Assembly: GCA_965237785.1 (NCBI GenBank)
Contig: OZ250159.1
Coordinates: 2,046,001 to 2,110,000 of the forward strand
Length of the DNA stretch: 64,000 bases
Direction: 5' to 3'
Origin: UBA6522 sp965237785
Lineage (GTDB): Bacteria; Pseudomonadota; Gammaproteobacteria; Steroidobacterales; Rariloculaceae
In this document: piece after piece, positions 16,007-24,903 of the stretch
How the letters are laid out: each line of letters begins with the position of its first letter
Numbering within the stretch: the stretch's first letter is position 1
Program-made: the position numbers and the translations under genes
Notes under the pieces: generated by a model
The model's database searches: none
The model's input: the letters and a program-made list of their open reading frames with translations, nothing else
Told to the model about the DNA's origin: nothing

Positions 16007-17290
16007 TTATAGACTCATCGGAAACGCAGCGGCGCCCGAAAATGCGGCGCGTTCGCCCAGTTCAGTCTCAATGCGCAACAGCCGGTTGTATTTCGCGATG
16101 CGATCGGATCGGCTCAGCGAACCGGTCTTGATTTGCGTGGCCGCCGTGGCCACGGCGATGTCCGCGATGGTGGTGTCCTCGGTCTCTCCCGAGCGGTGCG
16201 ATACCACCGCCGTGTAACCGGCGGCGCGGGCCATGTCGATGGCCGCGGCCGTTTCGCTCAGGGTGCCGATCTGATTTGGCTTGATGAGGATGCTGTTGGC
16301 GATATTTCGGTCGATCCCGGTATGCAGAATCTCCGTATTGGTGACGAACAGATCGTCGCCCACCAACTGAATTCTTTTACCAAGACGCTCGGTGAGGTAC
16401 GCCCAACCGTCCCAATCGTCCTCGGACATTCCGTCCTCGATGGAAATGATCGGGTAGCGGGCCACGAGATCCTCCATATAGGCGCAGAATTCAACCGCGT
16501 TGAACTGTCGCCCCTCGGATTCAAGATGGTAGACGCCGTCCTTGTGGAACTCCGAACTGGCAACGTCCAGGCCGAGGTAGATCTCGCGTCCGAGGGTATA
16601 GTCCGCCGCCTCCACCGCCTCGGCGATGGCGCCGAGCGCCGCTTCGTTGGATTCCAGGTCCGGTGCGAAACCGCCCTCGTCGCCCACCGCCGTATTCAGA
16701 CCCCGGCGTTCCAGCACCTTCTTCAGGCTGTGGAATACCTCCGCCCCGTAACGCAGGCTCTCGGAAAAGCTTGGCGCCCCGACCGGCAGAATCATGAACT
16801 CCTGAATGTCCACGCTGTTGTTCGCGTGGGCGCCGCCGTTGATGATGTTCATCATCGGCACCGGCATGGTGTAGGTATCGCGTTCGGCCAGCGCACGGTA
16901 CAGCGGCACCCCGGCCTCCGCCGCGGCGGCCTTGGCATTGGCAAGCGACACCGAGAGGATCGCGTTGGCGCCCAGGCGCGCTTTGTTCGGCGTCCCGTCC
17001 AGGTCGATAAGGCGTTCGTCCAGAGCCGATTGGTCGCCTGCATCGATCCCTCTTGCAGCGTCACGGATCTCGCCGTTGACGGCTGTCACCGCCCGGTTGA
17101 CGCCCTTTCCCTGGTACCGCTTTCGGTCACCGTCCCGCAGTTCGACCGCTTCGCGGGAGCCGGTGGACGCGCCGGAAGGCACCGCCGCCCGCCCGCGGGC
17201 GCCCGATTCCAGCACCACCACGGCTTCCACCGTCGGAAACCCTCGGGAATCCAGCACTTCGAGTCCTTGAACGTCCTTGATACGACTCAC
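16007..17290 (-). CDS. eno: Enolase
   Basis: 427 residues from GTG 17290, with GAGGAG upstream. It interconverts 2-phosphoglycerate and phosphoenolpyruvate. EVLDSRGFPTVEAVV at the N-terminus, AVPSGASTGSREAVELRDGD, SIEDGMSEDDWDGW and the signature ILIKPNQIGTLSETA are intact. It follows kdsA after a 19-bp gap; KdsA uses enolase's product, PEP. Confidence 0.97.
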   Translation of the reverse strand: MSRIKDVQGLEVLDSRGFPTVEAVVVLESGARGRAAVPSGASTGSREAVELRDGDRKRYQGKGVNRAVTAVNGEIRDAARGIDAGDQSALDERLIDLDGTPNKARLGANAILSVSLANAKAAAAEAGVPLYRALAERDTYTMPVPMMNIINGGAHANNSVDIQEFMILPVGAPSFSESLRYGAEVFHSLKKVLERRGLNTAVGDEGGFAPDLESNEAALGAIAEAVEAADYTLGREIYLGLDVASSEFHKDGVYHLESEGRQFNAVEFCAYMEDLVARYPIISIEDGMSEDDWDGWAYLTERLGKRIQLVGDDLFVTNTEILHTGIDRNIANSILIKPNQIGTLSETAAAIDMARAAGYTAVVSHRSGETEDTTIADIAVATAATQIKTGSLSRSDRIAKYNRLLRIETELGERAAFSGAAAFPMSL

Positions 17291-17309
17291 GTCTTCTCCT
17301 CGGCAATCC

Positions 17310-18143
17310 CTAGTCGAGTTGTTCTTCCAACGCGCCGTTCTTGACGGCCTCATCGATGGCTTTGAGGCGGGTCAACAGCGCCGCCATCTTGCCAAGAGGC
17401 CAGGCGTTGGGGCCATCGCTCAGGGCCTGGTCCGGGTTCGGATGCGTCTCCACAAAGAGTCCCGCAACGCCGGTGGCGATGGCCGCCCGCGCCAGCGGGG
17501 GAATGAAGGCGCGGTCACCGCCTGAAGCGTCGCCCCGCGCGCCCGGATATTGAACGGAATGCCCCGCATCGAAGACCACCGGACAACCGGTCTCGCGCAT
17601 CAATACCAGTGAGCGCATATCGGATACCAGATTGTTGTATCCGAACATATATCCCCGCTCGCAGACGAGAATGTCCTCATTGCCCGTGGACCGTGCCTTC
17701 TCAACGACGTTGGTCATTTCCCAGGGCGACAGGAACTGTCCTTTCTTGATGTTGACCGGGCGGCCGCAGGATGCCACGGCGACGATAAAGTTGGTCTGCC
17801 GGCACAGAAACGCCGGCGTCTGAAGTATATCGACGACCGCGGCAACCTCCGCCAACGGCGTGTCTTCATGGACATCGGTGAGCACCGGAACACCGACCTT
17901 CTGCTTGACCGCCTCAAGGGCCCGCAGCCCCCGTTCAATCCCCAGCCCGCGGAAACTGTCCAGCGACGACCGGTTGGCCTTGTCGAACGATGACTTGAAG
18001 ATCAACGGGATATCCAGCGCGGCGGTGATTTCCGCCAACTCCGCCGCCACGTCGAGCAAAAACGACTCCCCCTCGATCACGCAGGGTCCGGCGATCAGGA
18101 AAAACGGGGTCGAATTGTCGGCCTCGAATCCGGCGAGCTTCAT
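17310..18143 (-). CDS. kdsA: 3-deoxy-D-manno-octulosonate 8-phosphate synthase
   Basis: 277 residues. It condenses PEP and arabinose 5-phosphate to Kdo8P for lipopolysaccharide. FFLIAGPCVIEG, KSSFDKANRSS, DVHEDTPL and DAGHSVQYPGARG are typical. The start ATG at 18143 overlaps the pyrG stop (ATGA); a longer frame is just open sequence inside pyrG. Confidence 0.96.
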   Translation of the reverse strand: MKLAGFEADNSTPFFLIAGPCVIEGESFLLDVAAELAEITAALDIPLIFKSSFDKANRSSLDSFRGLGIERGLRALEAVKQKVGVPVLTDVHEDTPLAEVAAVVDILQTPAFLCRQTNFIVAVASCGRPVNIKKGQFLSPWEMTNVVEKARSTGNEDILVCERGYMFGYNNLVSDMRSLVLMRETGCPVVFDAGHSVQYPGARGDASGGDRAFIPPLARAAIATGVAGLFVETHPNPDQALSDGPNAWPLGKMAALLTRLKAIDEAVKNGALEEQLD

Positions 18144-19786
18144 GCGCGCGCCACTCGTGGAAGCCTCAGACCCTGGCAGGAACGCGCCGCGGTCACGAAA
18201 CTCGCGAACAACGGATGTCCGTCCAGGGGGTTGGAGGTGAATTCCGGATGAAACTGGCAGGCGAGAAACCATGGATGTCCCGGCAGCTCAATGATCTCCG
18301 CCAGGTCATCCTCGGACCGCCCGGAAAAGCGGAGTCCCTTGCCTTCAAGCTGCGCCGTGTAGTTGTTGTTGAATTCGTAGCGGTGGCGATGGCGTTCGAA
18401 GATGCTGTCGGCGCCGTACGCAGTGCGGGCCAGACTTCCCGCGGCGAGGTGGCAGGTCTGCGCCCCGAGCCGCATGGTCCCACCCAGCTCCGAATCTTCG
18501 CTGCGTTCCTCGGTTACGCCGGTGCGGTCCCGCCATTCGGTTATCAATGCGATCACCGGCTCCGGCGTATCGGCCTGAAACTCCGTGGAGTGGGCGCCCG
18601 CGAGCCCCGCCACGTTTTGGGCGAACTCGATCACCGCGACCTGCAGGCCCAGGCAGATACCCAGATAGGGAATGTGTTTTTCCCGTGCGAGCCTCACGGC
18701 GGAGATCTTGCCTTCGATGCCGCGCTCGCCGAATCCGCCGGGCACGAGTATGGCGTCGACCGTGTTCAGTCCGCCTGTGCCTTCCACCTCAAGCTCCGCC
18801 GATTCAACGTAGCGGATGTTGACCCGGGTGCGAGCCTGGATTCCCGCGTGCAACAGGGCTTCCGTGAGCGAGATATAGGAGTCGCGGTGATCCATGTACT
18901 TGCCGACCATGGCGATCTCCACCTCGGCCTCGGGGTTGGCATGCGCCTCGACGACGGATTCCCATTTCGACAGGCGCGCGGGCGGTACATCGAGGCGCAG
19001 CTTGTCGATGACAATCTCGTCGAGCGCTTGCTCCTTGAGCATCAGCGGAATCTTGTAAAGGTTGTCCACGTCCACGGCGGAGATCACGGCTCGCTCTTCA
19101 ACGTTGGTGAAAAGGGCAATCTTGGCGCGCTGCTCGTCCGGCAGCGGGCGCTCCGACCGGCATACCAGAATATCCGGCTGGATGCCGATGGAACGCAGTT
19201 CCTTGACGGAATGCTGGGTGGGCTTGGTCTTGATTTCCGACGACGCGGCGATGTAGGGCACCAGCGTCAAGTGCAGGTAGGCCGCTCGTTCCCGGCCCAA
19301 CTCGACCCCCATCTGGCGAATCGCTTCCATGAACGGCAGCGACTCGATATCGCCCACCGTGCCGCCGATCTCCACCATGCAGACATCCGCGCCATCGGCG
19401 CCGCGCATGACACTTTGCTTGATCTCGTCGGTGATGTGCGGAATGACCTGCACCGTCGCCCCAAGATAGTCGCCCCGCCGCTCCTTGGCGATGACCTCAC
19501 TGTAGATGCGTCCGGTGGTGAAGTTGCTGTAGCTGCCGGTCTTGCTGCTGACGAAGCGTTCGTAGTGTCCCAGGTCGAGATCCGTTTCGGTACCGTCCTC
19601 GGTGACGAAGACCTCGCCGTGCTGGAACGGGCTCATGGTCCCTGGGTCCACGTTGATGTAGGGGTCCAGCTTCATCATCCGCACATGCAGGCCGCGGGCT
19701 TCCAGGATGGCGCCCAGGGAGGCTGCGGTTATGCCCTTGCCTAGGGACGAGACCACGCCCCCGGTGATGAAGATAAATCGCGTCAT
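18140..19786 (-). CDS. pyrG: CTP synthase
   Basis: 548 residues. The N-terminal synthetase domain starts FIFITGGVVSSLGKGI, with DPYINVDPGTMSPFQHGEVF. The C-terminal glutaminase has GGFGERGIEGK, the Cys nucleophile in YLGICLGLQ and a His-Glu pair near CQFHPEFTS. It makes CTP from UTP and glutamine. It opens pyrG-kdsA-eno-ftsB. In Pseudomonas tilS precedes it; here a 6.5-kb insert separates them. Confidence 0.97.
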   Translation of the reverse strand: MTRFIFITGGVVSSLGKGITAASLGAILEARGLHVRMMKLDPYINVDPGTMSPFQHGEVFVTEDGTETDLDLGHYERFVSSKTGSYSNFTTGRIYSEVIAKERRGDYLGATVQVIPHITDEIKQSVMRGADGADVCMVEIGGTVGDIESLPFMEAIRQMGVELGRERAAYLHLTLVPYIAASSEIKTKPTQHSVKELRSIGIQPDILVCRSERPLPDEQRAKIALFTNVEERAVISAVDVDNLYKIPLMLKEQALDEIVIDKLRLDVPPARLSKWESVVEAHANPEAEVEIAMVGKYMDHRDSYISLTEALLHAGIQARTRVNIRYVESAELEVEGTGGLNTVDAILVPGGFGERGIEGKISAVRLAREKHIPYLGICLGLQVAVIEFAQNVAGLAGAHSTEFQADTPEPVIALITEWRDRTGVTEERSEDSELGGTMRLGAQTCHLAAGSLARTAYGADSIFERHRHRYEFNNNYTAQLEGKGLRFSGRSEDDLAEIIELPGHPWFLACQFHPEFTSNPLDGHPLFASFVTAARSCQGLRLPRVARA

Positions 19787-19903
19787 GACCCGCCTATGGT
19801 GGCCTCTTGGGGCGTCGGTTCGTGGCCCTGCGGGACCAGCCCCAACCCCTGGAGACCGCTACTTCAAGACGGTATTGAAAAATACCAGAATATAGTGGTG
19901 GCG

Positions 19904-19917
19904 GCTAGCATGCTAGC
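19904..19917. repeat. Perfect 14-bp palindrome between the OLD ATPase gene and pyrG
   Basis: GCTAGCATGCTAGC reads the same on both strands and lies 28 bp past the ATPase stop, near the left edge of the accessory insert. A second stem, ggtattgaaaaatacc, is at 19871-19886. Either could be a terminator part, a protein site or an insertion remnant. Confidence 0.5.
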
Positions 19918-19944
19918 GCGCACGCGGGCATTTAAACTGAATTG

Positions 19945-21738
19945 TTATGCTTCTTCTCCAGGATTGGCCGTGGCAAAGAGCCTGGCCAGCAAATCGAGTT
20001 TTTCCGCGACTTCTTCCGAAATCGTCGCGGGATCCACAAATTCGATGAGTCGGTGCAACTCTCCCTTGCGAAGCAGCATGGCGTGATCGAGCCGATCCGC
20101 CAAGCGGCGGAAAAACTCCTCGGCGAAATCGCTAAGCTTGACGTGTGAGGTTGAGCGCTCCCAGACCAGGCGAGCAGCGGCCGGATTAAGTTCTTGCCAA
20201 GTAGCAAAATCCTCATTGCTGCCGGAGAAGATCCGCTCCAGGATCAGTTCGTTCAGGACCTCATTTATCTCGCCCTCGAACTGGCCGAATAGCGGCATGT
20301 CAGAGTATGCATGGCTTGCGTAGCGCCTCAGTATGTCCGGAGTTACAAAATAGTTCTCGCTCTCGTAGCGGCTCCAGTAGGTGATTCGCAGCCCACCGTC
20401 GTCCGTGCCTTCGCGCTCCCTACCGTCACTATCGAGAATCGCGAGTCCGGTGAGACCGGACACCATTTCGCGTAGCGAGAAAAAGTGCTGTTGTGGTGTG
20501 ATACCAAAGCCGCCTTCCACGCGCGCAAGTTCCGAGTCGAGATCCGGATCCGGGAAATTGTCCTGCACATAGAATGCGTTGGCGCGTTCATCCCATTTAT
20601 CCGCAACATCGTGACCTATGCGTTGCGCGAGTGCTCGCATGATATCGAGATCGGTGCCTCCCTCCACATACAGCACGTAACCGCGCTGTCTGGCCCGAAC
20701 GTAGTGCTCCGCACCGTAATGCTTGAGTGCATTTCGAATATTTCCCTTTGCCGCGAGATCATCGGCATGCCCGCCTAAAAGCAGGGTTAGATTGTGGTCC
20801 AATGCTTCATCGAGAATCACTTCGGAATGGGTTACCAGTATCACCTGAGACTCGTTTTCGGCGGCGATTTCCCGGAGCAGCACGTACACTTGTTTCTGGC
20901 GCAGTATCTCAAGATGTGCATCGGGCTCGTCGATCAACAACACGCTGCGTCGGTGGGAGTAGAGATAGGCAAAGATCAAGAGCATCTGCTGAAAGCCGCG
21001 TCCGGCAAGGGCAACATCGAGATGTTCTTTCACGTTGTGCTGGCGGTAGAAGAGGTCGATACTGCCGCGGCTCGTCTCCTGAGGATTGCCGATGCGCACG
21101 CTGAACAGGCGTCTCATTAGATCTGCGATTCTGCCCCAGTCATCCGGGTTTTCCTTGTAAACAATCAGGCAGAGATTACGGAGGACTTGCGCAGTCTGAC
21201 CTTGCCCTAAGAGCACGTCGATACGGCCAGGCTGAAGGATTGGTTCCTCGGTATCCAGACCCGACATCGGGTAGAGCAACTCGACGCTCAGACGCGCCGC
21301 AGTTGTTATGATTTCAGGCTTCTGAAGCGATTCCTCGCCCGGGGTGCAGTACACCAGGTCCTCTCCCTGATTGCGAAACTTCATGGAGACCGGTTCCACC
21401 GTGTTCCCATGCAATACGCCAACGGTAACGACCAACGGAATGTCCTTGTTTCCCTTCCGAACGTTAGTGTTGTGCCAGAAGTAGCGCGTGCGCTGGACCG
21501 GAACCGATACAATGTTCAACCGGTTCATCGATGTCGATGTGCGTTGTTTCGGCGGCGCCTTACCCTTGCTGTCGTGCCAGGTCTTGACGGCCTGCGACCA
21601 GAGCGCGATCGCCTGGATAGCCGTGGTCTTGCCGCAATTGTTGGGACCGATGAGCACGGCCGGATGATCCAGCTCGATGCGCTGCTTGTCGCCAAAGCGC
21701 TTGAAGTTCCGGATTTCCAGGTAGTGCAGCAGTCTCAT
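19945..21738 (-). CDS. OLD-family ATPase/TOPRIM putative nuclease
   Basis: 597 residues. The N-terminal ABC/SMC-like ATPase has Walker A IGPNNCGKTT (31-39), a signature-like AGRGFQQML (245-253), Walker B SVLLIDEPDAHLE (265-277) and the switch VTHSEV (302-307). A C-terminal TOPRIM-type region follows: YVEGGTD (Glu359, Asp364), AILDSDGRE (Asp436, Asp438) and YESENYF near 459. This is the arrangement of OLD-family nucleases, many of which act in phage defence. No helicase partner of the Gabija type is next to it. Instead HEPN and nucleotidyltransferase genes lie upstream on the same strand. Looser, less GC-rich codon use than neighbouring housekeeping genes suggests transfer. Confidence 0.82.
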   Translation of the reverse strand: MRLLHYLEIRNFKRFGDKQRIELDHPAVLIGPNNCGKTTAIQAIALWSQAVKTWHDSKGKAPPKQRTSTSMNRLNIVSVPVQRTRYFWHNTNVRKGNKDIPLVVTVGVLHGNTVEPVSMKFRNQGEDLVYCTPGEESLQKPEIITTAARLSVELLYPMSGLDTEEPILQPGRIDVLLGQGQTAQVLRNLCLIVYKENPDDWGRIADLMRRLFSVRIGNPQETSRGSIDLFYRQHNVKEHLDVALAGRGFQQMLLIFAYLYSHRRSVLLIDEPDAHLEILRQKQVYVLLREIAAENESQVILVTHSEVILDEALDHNLTLLLGGHADDLAAKGNIRNALKHYGAEHYVRARQRGYVLYVEGGTDLDIMRALAQRIGHDVADKWDERANAFYVQDNFPDPDLDSELARVEGGFGITPQQHFFSLREMVSGLTGLAILDSDGREREGTDDGGLRITYWSRYESENYFVTPDILRRYASHAYSDMPLFGQFEGEINEVLNELILERIFSGSNEDFATWQELNPAAARLVWERSTSHVKLSDFAEEFFRRLADRLDHAMLLRKGELHRLIEFVDPATISEEVAEKLDLLARLFATANPGEEA

Positions 21739-21838
21739 GTCGCGGCGTCCTTACGTGCCACGGCCCCGTACGCGTAGCGCCAATCGCTATAGCGCCACTG
21801 TCTTGGCTTAGCCATTAGGGACCTCCTGTCGACTTCCG

Positions 21839-22276
21839 TTACTTAGACGGATCGCGTTGCTTGTCCACCAACCGTTCTACTCGCTCCGCCACTTCCGATG
21901 CGACGCGCAGCATCGCGGCGACGAGTTGCTCATCCACATCCATCTCGCCCTCGTATTCAGCGAGGTTACGTTTGCGGTGAGCCTGATCCAATACCCGCCA
22001 TTGTTCCGCCGGCAGGTCGATCGTGTGCTGCAGGCATTGAAAGACCAGGTAGCGAGATTCTGACCGATAGCCCCAAGACCGCAATGCCGCCCGCGCGAGC
22101 GCATGGGCCGCGTTATAGGCGAGGTCGAAACGGCTATCAAGACTCAAATCCCGGCGCGCCGCGTCGTCCAGGCGGCGCATGCCCGAACGAAACAGGCCCT
22201 GAAGCTCGTCCTCCGCTCCCGCCTCGGCCGTGAGCTTGCCTGTTCGAACCAGGTTATCGAGGGGTTCACGGTTCAT
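21839..22276 (-). CDS. HEPN-domain protein (SAV_6107-like)
   Basis: 145 residues, all-helical. The fold shows in RFDLAYNAAHALARAALRSWGYR (49-71) and in the C-terminal helix pair around AHRKRNLAEYEGEMDV (99-114). The canonical HEPN RNase motif is Rx4-6H; here R103-N104 is followed by Tyr108 with no matching His. RNase activity is therefore doubtful, and the protein may be an accessory or modified-target subunit. It overlaps the nucleotidyltransferase gene by 11 bp, the usual HEPN-MNT pairing, which makes a two-gene toxin-antitoxin-like unit plausible. Confidence 0.78.
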   Translation of the reverse strand: MNREPLDNLVRTGKLTAEAGAEDELQGLFRSGMRRLDDAARRDLSLDSRFDLAYNAAHALARAALRSWGYRSESRYLVFQCLQHTIDLPAEQWRVLDQAHRKRNLAEYEGEMDVDEQLVAAMLRVASEVAERVERLVDKQRDPSK

Positions 22277-22946
22277 TGCCCTTCCCGATCAGCACAATGT
22301 GTTCGCCAGCGAGCACGCGGGTCAGGAAAGCGTTGCCGGCGGCTATTCTGTCGGCATATTCCTGCGAGGTATACAAGGCAGGATTGATTCTGCGGTCGAG
22401 GTCCTGCTCCACTGGCGCGAGCGCTGAGTATACTTCTTCAAGTGTTACCTGATCGGCAACAATTAGAAGATCAATGTCACTGGCTGCCCTATCAGTGCCT
22501 TTTGCCACCGATCCGTAAACCAGGGCCACTCCAATGCTGTCGGTGAGCGGTTCCAGGGCACCGCGGATTGGGTCTACCATGGCGACGGACTTGAGCACCA
22601 GGCCGCACAGTTCCTCGAATACCGGCGAATCGGCGTTCGCCTGATAGTGCTTTTGTTTGCCCATGCGGGTCACGGTCACCAGTCCGCTCGATACAAGACG
22701 CTTGAGTTCGCGTTGCACGGCGCCCGATCCGGAACGGGTCAGCTCAATGAGTTCGCTGGCAAAGAAACTGCGTGATGGCTGGCCGAACAACAGCGATAGA
22801 ACACGTTGCTGCGTGGTGGTAAAAAGAGCGTCGGCGAGGCTGATGGGCAAACCGTCCTCCCCGGCCGCCCTGCGGCGGGCCGGGCGCGGATATTGTGTCG
22901 TTGCTGTTCTGCCCATTTTGGGCATATTACTACCCAAATTGGGCAT
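22266..22946 (-). CDS. Winged-helix plus MNT-type nucleotidyltransferase
   Basis: 226 residues. A winged helix-turn-helix (about 38-105: LADALFTTTQQRVLSLLFGQ, GSGAVQRELKRLVSSGLV) precedes a minimal nucleotidyltransferase domain with YGSVAKGTDRAASDIDLLIV (Gly145-Ser146, Asp157, Asp159). MNT proteins paired with HEPN proteins act as AMP-transferring antitoxins in studied cases. The wHTH suggests it also represses its own operon. Two in-frame starts, 22946 and 22925, are each followed by an identical-looking palindrome. First gene of the three-gene MNT-HEPN-ATPase set. Confidence 0.82.
   Translation of the reverse strand: MPNLGSNMPKMGRTATTQYPRPARRRAAGEDGLPISLADALFTTTQQRVLSLLFGQPSRSFFASELIELTRSGSGAVQRELKRLVSSGLVTVTRMGKQKHYQANADSPVFEELCGLVLKSVAMVDPIRGALEPLTDSIGVALVYGSVAKGTDRAASDIDLLIVADQVTLEEVYSALAPVEQDLDRRINPALYTSQEYADRIAAGNAFLTRVLAGEHIVLIGKGNEP
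22912..22946 (-). promoter_or_regulatory. Two palindromes 21 bp apart over the MNT start codons (possible autoregulatory operator)
   Basis: CCCAAATTGGG (22933-22943) and CCCATTTTGGG (22912-22922) begin exactly 21 bp (two helical turns) apart, and each directly follows an ATG on the minus strand. Being in frame, they also encode the short repeat MPNLG/MPKMG. Either DNA-level or peptide-level selection could explain them. Confidence 0.5.
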
Positions 22947-23113
22947 GTTTCAACAGCGGCATCGAGCAGCAGCACGAAGGCCGTGGCGGTCATGGCGATC
23001 GCCCAGGACAGTTCCACGCCGCCGACCGCAATGCGGGTAGGCGCCAGCGCCGGAGGGCGCGGCACCGCGCGACCCCCGGCGACCGGCGATCGAATCGGCG
23101 GCGGCCCGCCTTG

Positions 23114-24385
23114 TTACCGCGTACCGTAGCTTGTGCGGTCCACTTCCTCGCCGCGCAGTTGGACCGATGCGATCCGCCGCGTATTGGCGATGTCTTCGAG
23201 CGGGTTCGCTTCGAGCACGATAAAGTCGGCGCTCTTGCCCACCTCGATGGTACCCATGTTAGGCAGGTTCGACGCGGCGGCGGAGTTGCGGGTGGCGGCA
23301 ACGATCACCTCGGCCGGTGTCATCCCGGCGGCGACCATGTCCTCCATTTCAACGTGGGGCCCCCAGGGCGTATTGCCGTCGGTACCCATGGCAACGGTCA
23401 TACCCGCCTCGTTAAGCCTGGCAAGGTTGCGGGCCTGGATACCAAAGGACTCCTGAGCTTCCGGATTGTCCGCACCGGACTGCATCGCCTCGATCTCGTC
23501 GTCCGGCAATGCGCCGGCCAGCCAGCTGAGATCGGTGGCCACACCACGACCGGGCAGGTTCGGGACAAGCACGACGTCCGGGTGCTCCCCGACCATGTCC
23601 ACAAACTCATCGTCCACATCCCGATCGCGCACACCGTGCGCGAAAATGTCGACCCCGGCCTGGATCAGGCCCTTGGCATCCGCCAGATCGAAGATATGCG
23701 CCGAGACCGGCAAGCCGAGTTGGTGGGCTTCGTCGATGGCGGCGCCGTACAGTTCGGGAGTCAGTTGCTCGTACTGTCCACGGTCATCCACCCAGAGTTT
23801 GATGAGATCGACATCGCGAGCCGCCTCATAGCGTACCGCGTCGCGAATTTCGTCCTCGGTATTGACCCAATGAACCACCCGGCGTCCCGGTTCGGGACGG
23901 GTGATGCCGAGTCCGGCGGAGCGGAACCGTGCCGCACCGGGAATTTCCTCACCGCGCAACTCGAGCGCCGCTCCGGTGCCGTCGGATCCCATGCTCACGG
24001 CCGCGCCGACACCGAAATACGCCCGCTGCCGCAGATCATTCAAAAGCGCCTCGCGGTCGGCGTTCATGTGTACGTGTGCGTCGACGATTGCCGGCATGAC
24101 CGTCATTCCCGTGAGGTCTACACGGGCCGCGCCCTCCGATACCGAAATGTCACCCGCGGCGCCAACCGCCACGAAGCGACCCTGGTCAACGGCAAACGCC
24201 GCGTTCTCGACCGGTGCCGAGCCGTCGCCGACGATCAGCCGCGCGCCTTCATAGAGGACGACGGTTTCCGACTCGACGGTCATTTGCCCGGTGTCTGGCG
24301 TGCAAGCCGCCAGCGAAAACAGGGTCAGCACCAGCAGCGGAGCCGCCGTGCCGTCGAATTGTGTATTGGTTATCAGTCGTTGCAT
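23114..24385 (-). CDS. Lipoprotein metal-dependent amidohydrolase
   Basis: 423 residues from the ATG at 24385 (GGGGAG 6 nt upstream). Lipobox SLAAC places the lipid-modified Cys at 28, so it acts at the envelope. The amidohydrolase TIM barrel has PAIVDAHVHMN (HxH), LPVSAHIFD, a GTDG segment and the C-terminal GTIEVGKSADFIVLEANPLEDIANTRRI, as in imidazolonepropionase-like and prolidase-like enzymes. Substrate cannot be told from sequence. It sits between the OLD/HEPN/MNT set and a truncated exported-protein gene. Confidence 0.85.
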   Translation of the reverse strand: MQRLITNTQFDGTAAPLLVLTLFSLAACTPDTGQMTVESETVVLYEGARLIVGDGSAPVENAAFAVDQGRFVAVGAAGDISVSEGAARVDLTGMTVMPAIVDAHVHMNADREALLNDLRQRAYFGVGAAVSMGSDGTGAALELRGEEIPGAARFRSAGLGITRPEPGRRVVHWVNTEDEIRDAVRYEAARDVDLIKLWVDDRGQYEQLTPELYGAAIDEAHQLGLPVSAHIFDLADAKGLIQAGVDIFAHGVRDRDVDDEFVDMVGEHPDVVLVPNLPGRGVATDLSWLAGALPDDEIEAMQSGADNPEAQESFGIQARNLARLNEAGMTVAMGTDGNTPWGPHVEMEDMVAAGMTPAEVIVAATRNSAAASNLPNMGTIEVGKSADFIVLEANPLEDIANTRRIASVQLRGEEVDRTSYGTR

Positions 24386-24423
24386 GGATTTCTCCCCCGG
24401 TAGCGTACCGGTTTTATTTTGCC

Positions 24424-24903
24424 TCATTCCCAAGCGGATCGCACAGGCGGTCCGACCAGCATGTCCGAATTGGCGCCTTCCCGCGGCGTATATTTCTGGA
24501 AACCGCCATTGGCCGGCAGGCTCGCCGCGGTCGCATCGCGCCAGGGCAAACGGCCGATGGGAAACGAAAGACTGGGGGCAATATCACTCAGGAATCGAGT
24601 TGACGGCCGTTCGATATTCGGCAGTTCTCCGCGCATGAGCCCGTAGACGCGGTCGGCGGACTCCGCGTAGATGCTCTGCCCGGCGCCCCATGTCCAATCC
24701 CCGTGCCCCGGCAGATCCGAAATCTCCTTCGGCCAATCGGCTGCAACCTCATAGCCGCCCAAAATATCCTGGCCGCCGATCTGCCCCGCTACGGCCGCGT
24801 ACGAGGCCGCGCCACCTTCCTGGGCCAACACCACTTGATTCCCGCCGATCGTCGCGACGGACACACCGGTGGCCGCCAGGACCACGCCTACTCGTCCAAA
24901 CAT
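24424..24903 (-). pseudogene. Truncated N-terminal fragment of an exported beta-propeller-like (NHL-type) protein
   Basis: 159 residues with a signal peptide and a good ribosome-binding site (GAGGAG). The segment DWPKEISDLPGHGDWTWGAGQSIYAESADRVYGLMRGELPNI is, from memory, the opening of a family of NHL-repeat exported proteins of about 400-500 residues. Here the frame ends after about 150 residues and the next gene starts, so the propeller is missing. It may be a decayed gene or a shortened variant. The family call was not checked by search. Confidence 0.45.

Noticed and set aside
22739..23065. Minus-strand frame with a membrane-like segment upstream of the MNT gene
   Set aside because: One hydrophobic stretch only; most of it overlaps the MNT gene in another frame. 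At best a remnant, not supportable as a gene.
24398..24421. Stem ccggta-gcg-taccgg followed by ttttatttt on the plus strand, terminator-like
   Set aside because: No plus-strand gene ends here; it lies in the leader of the minus-strand amidohydrolase gene. Kept only as a note.
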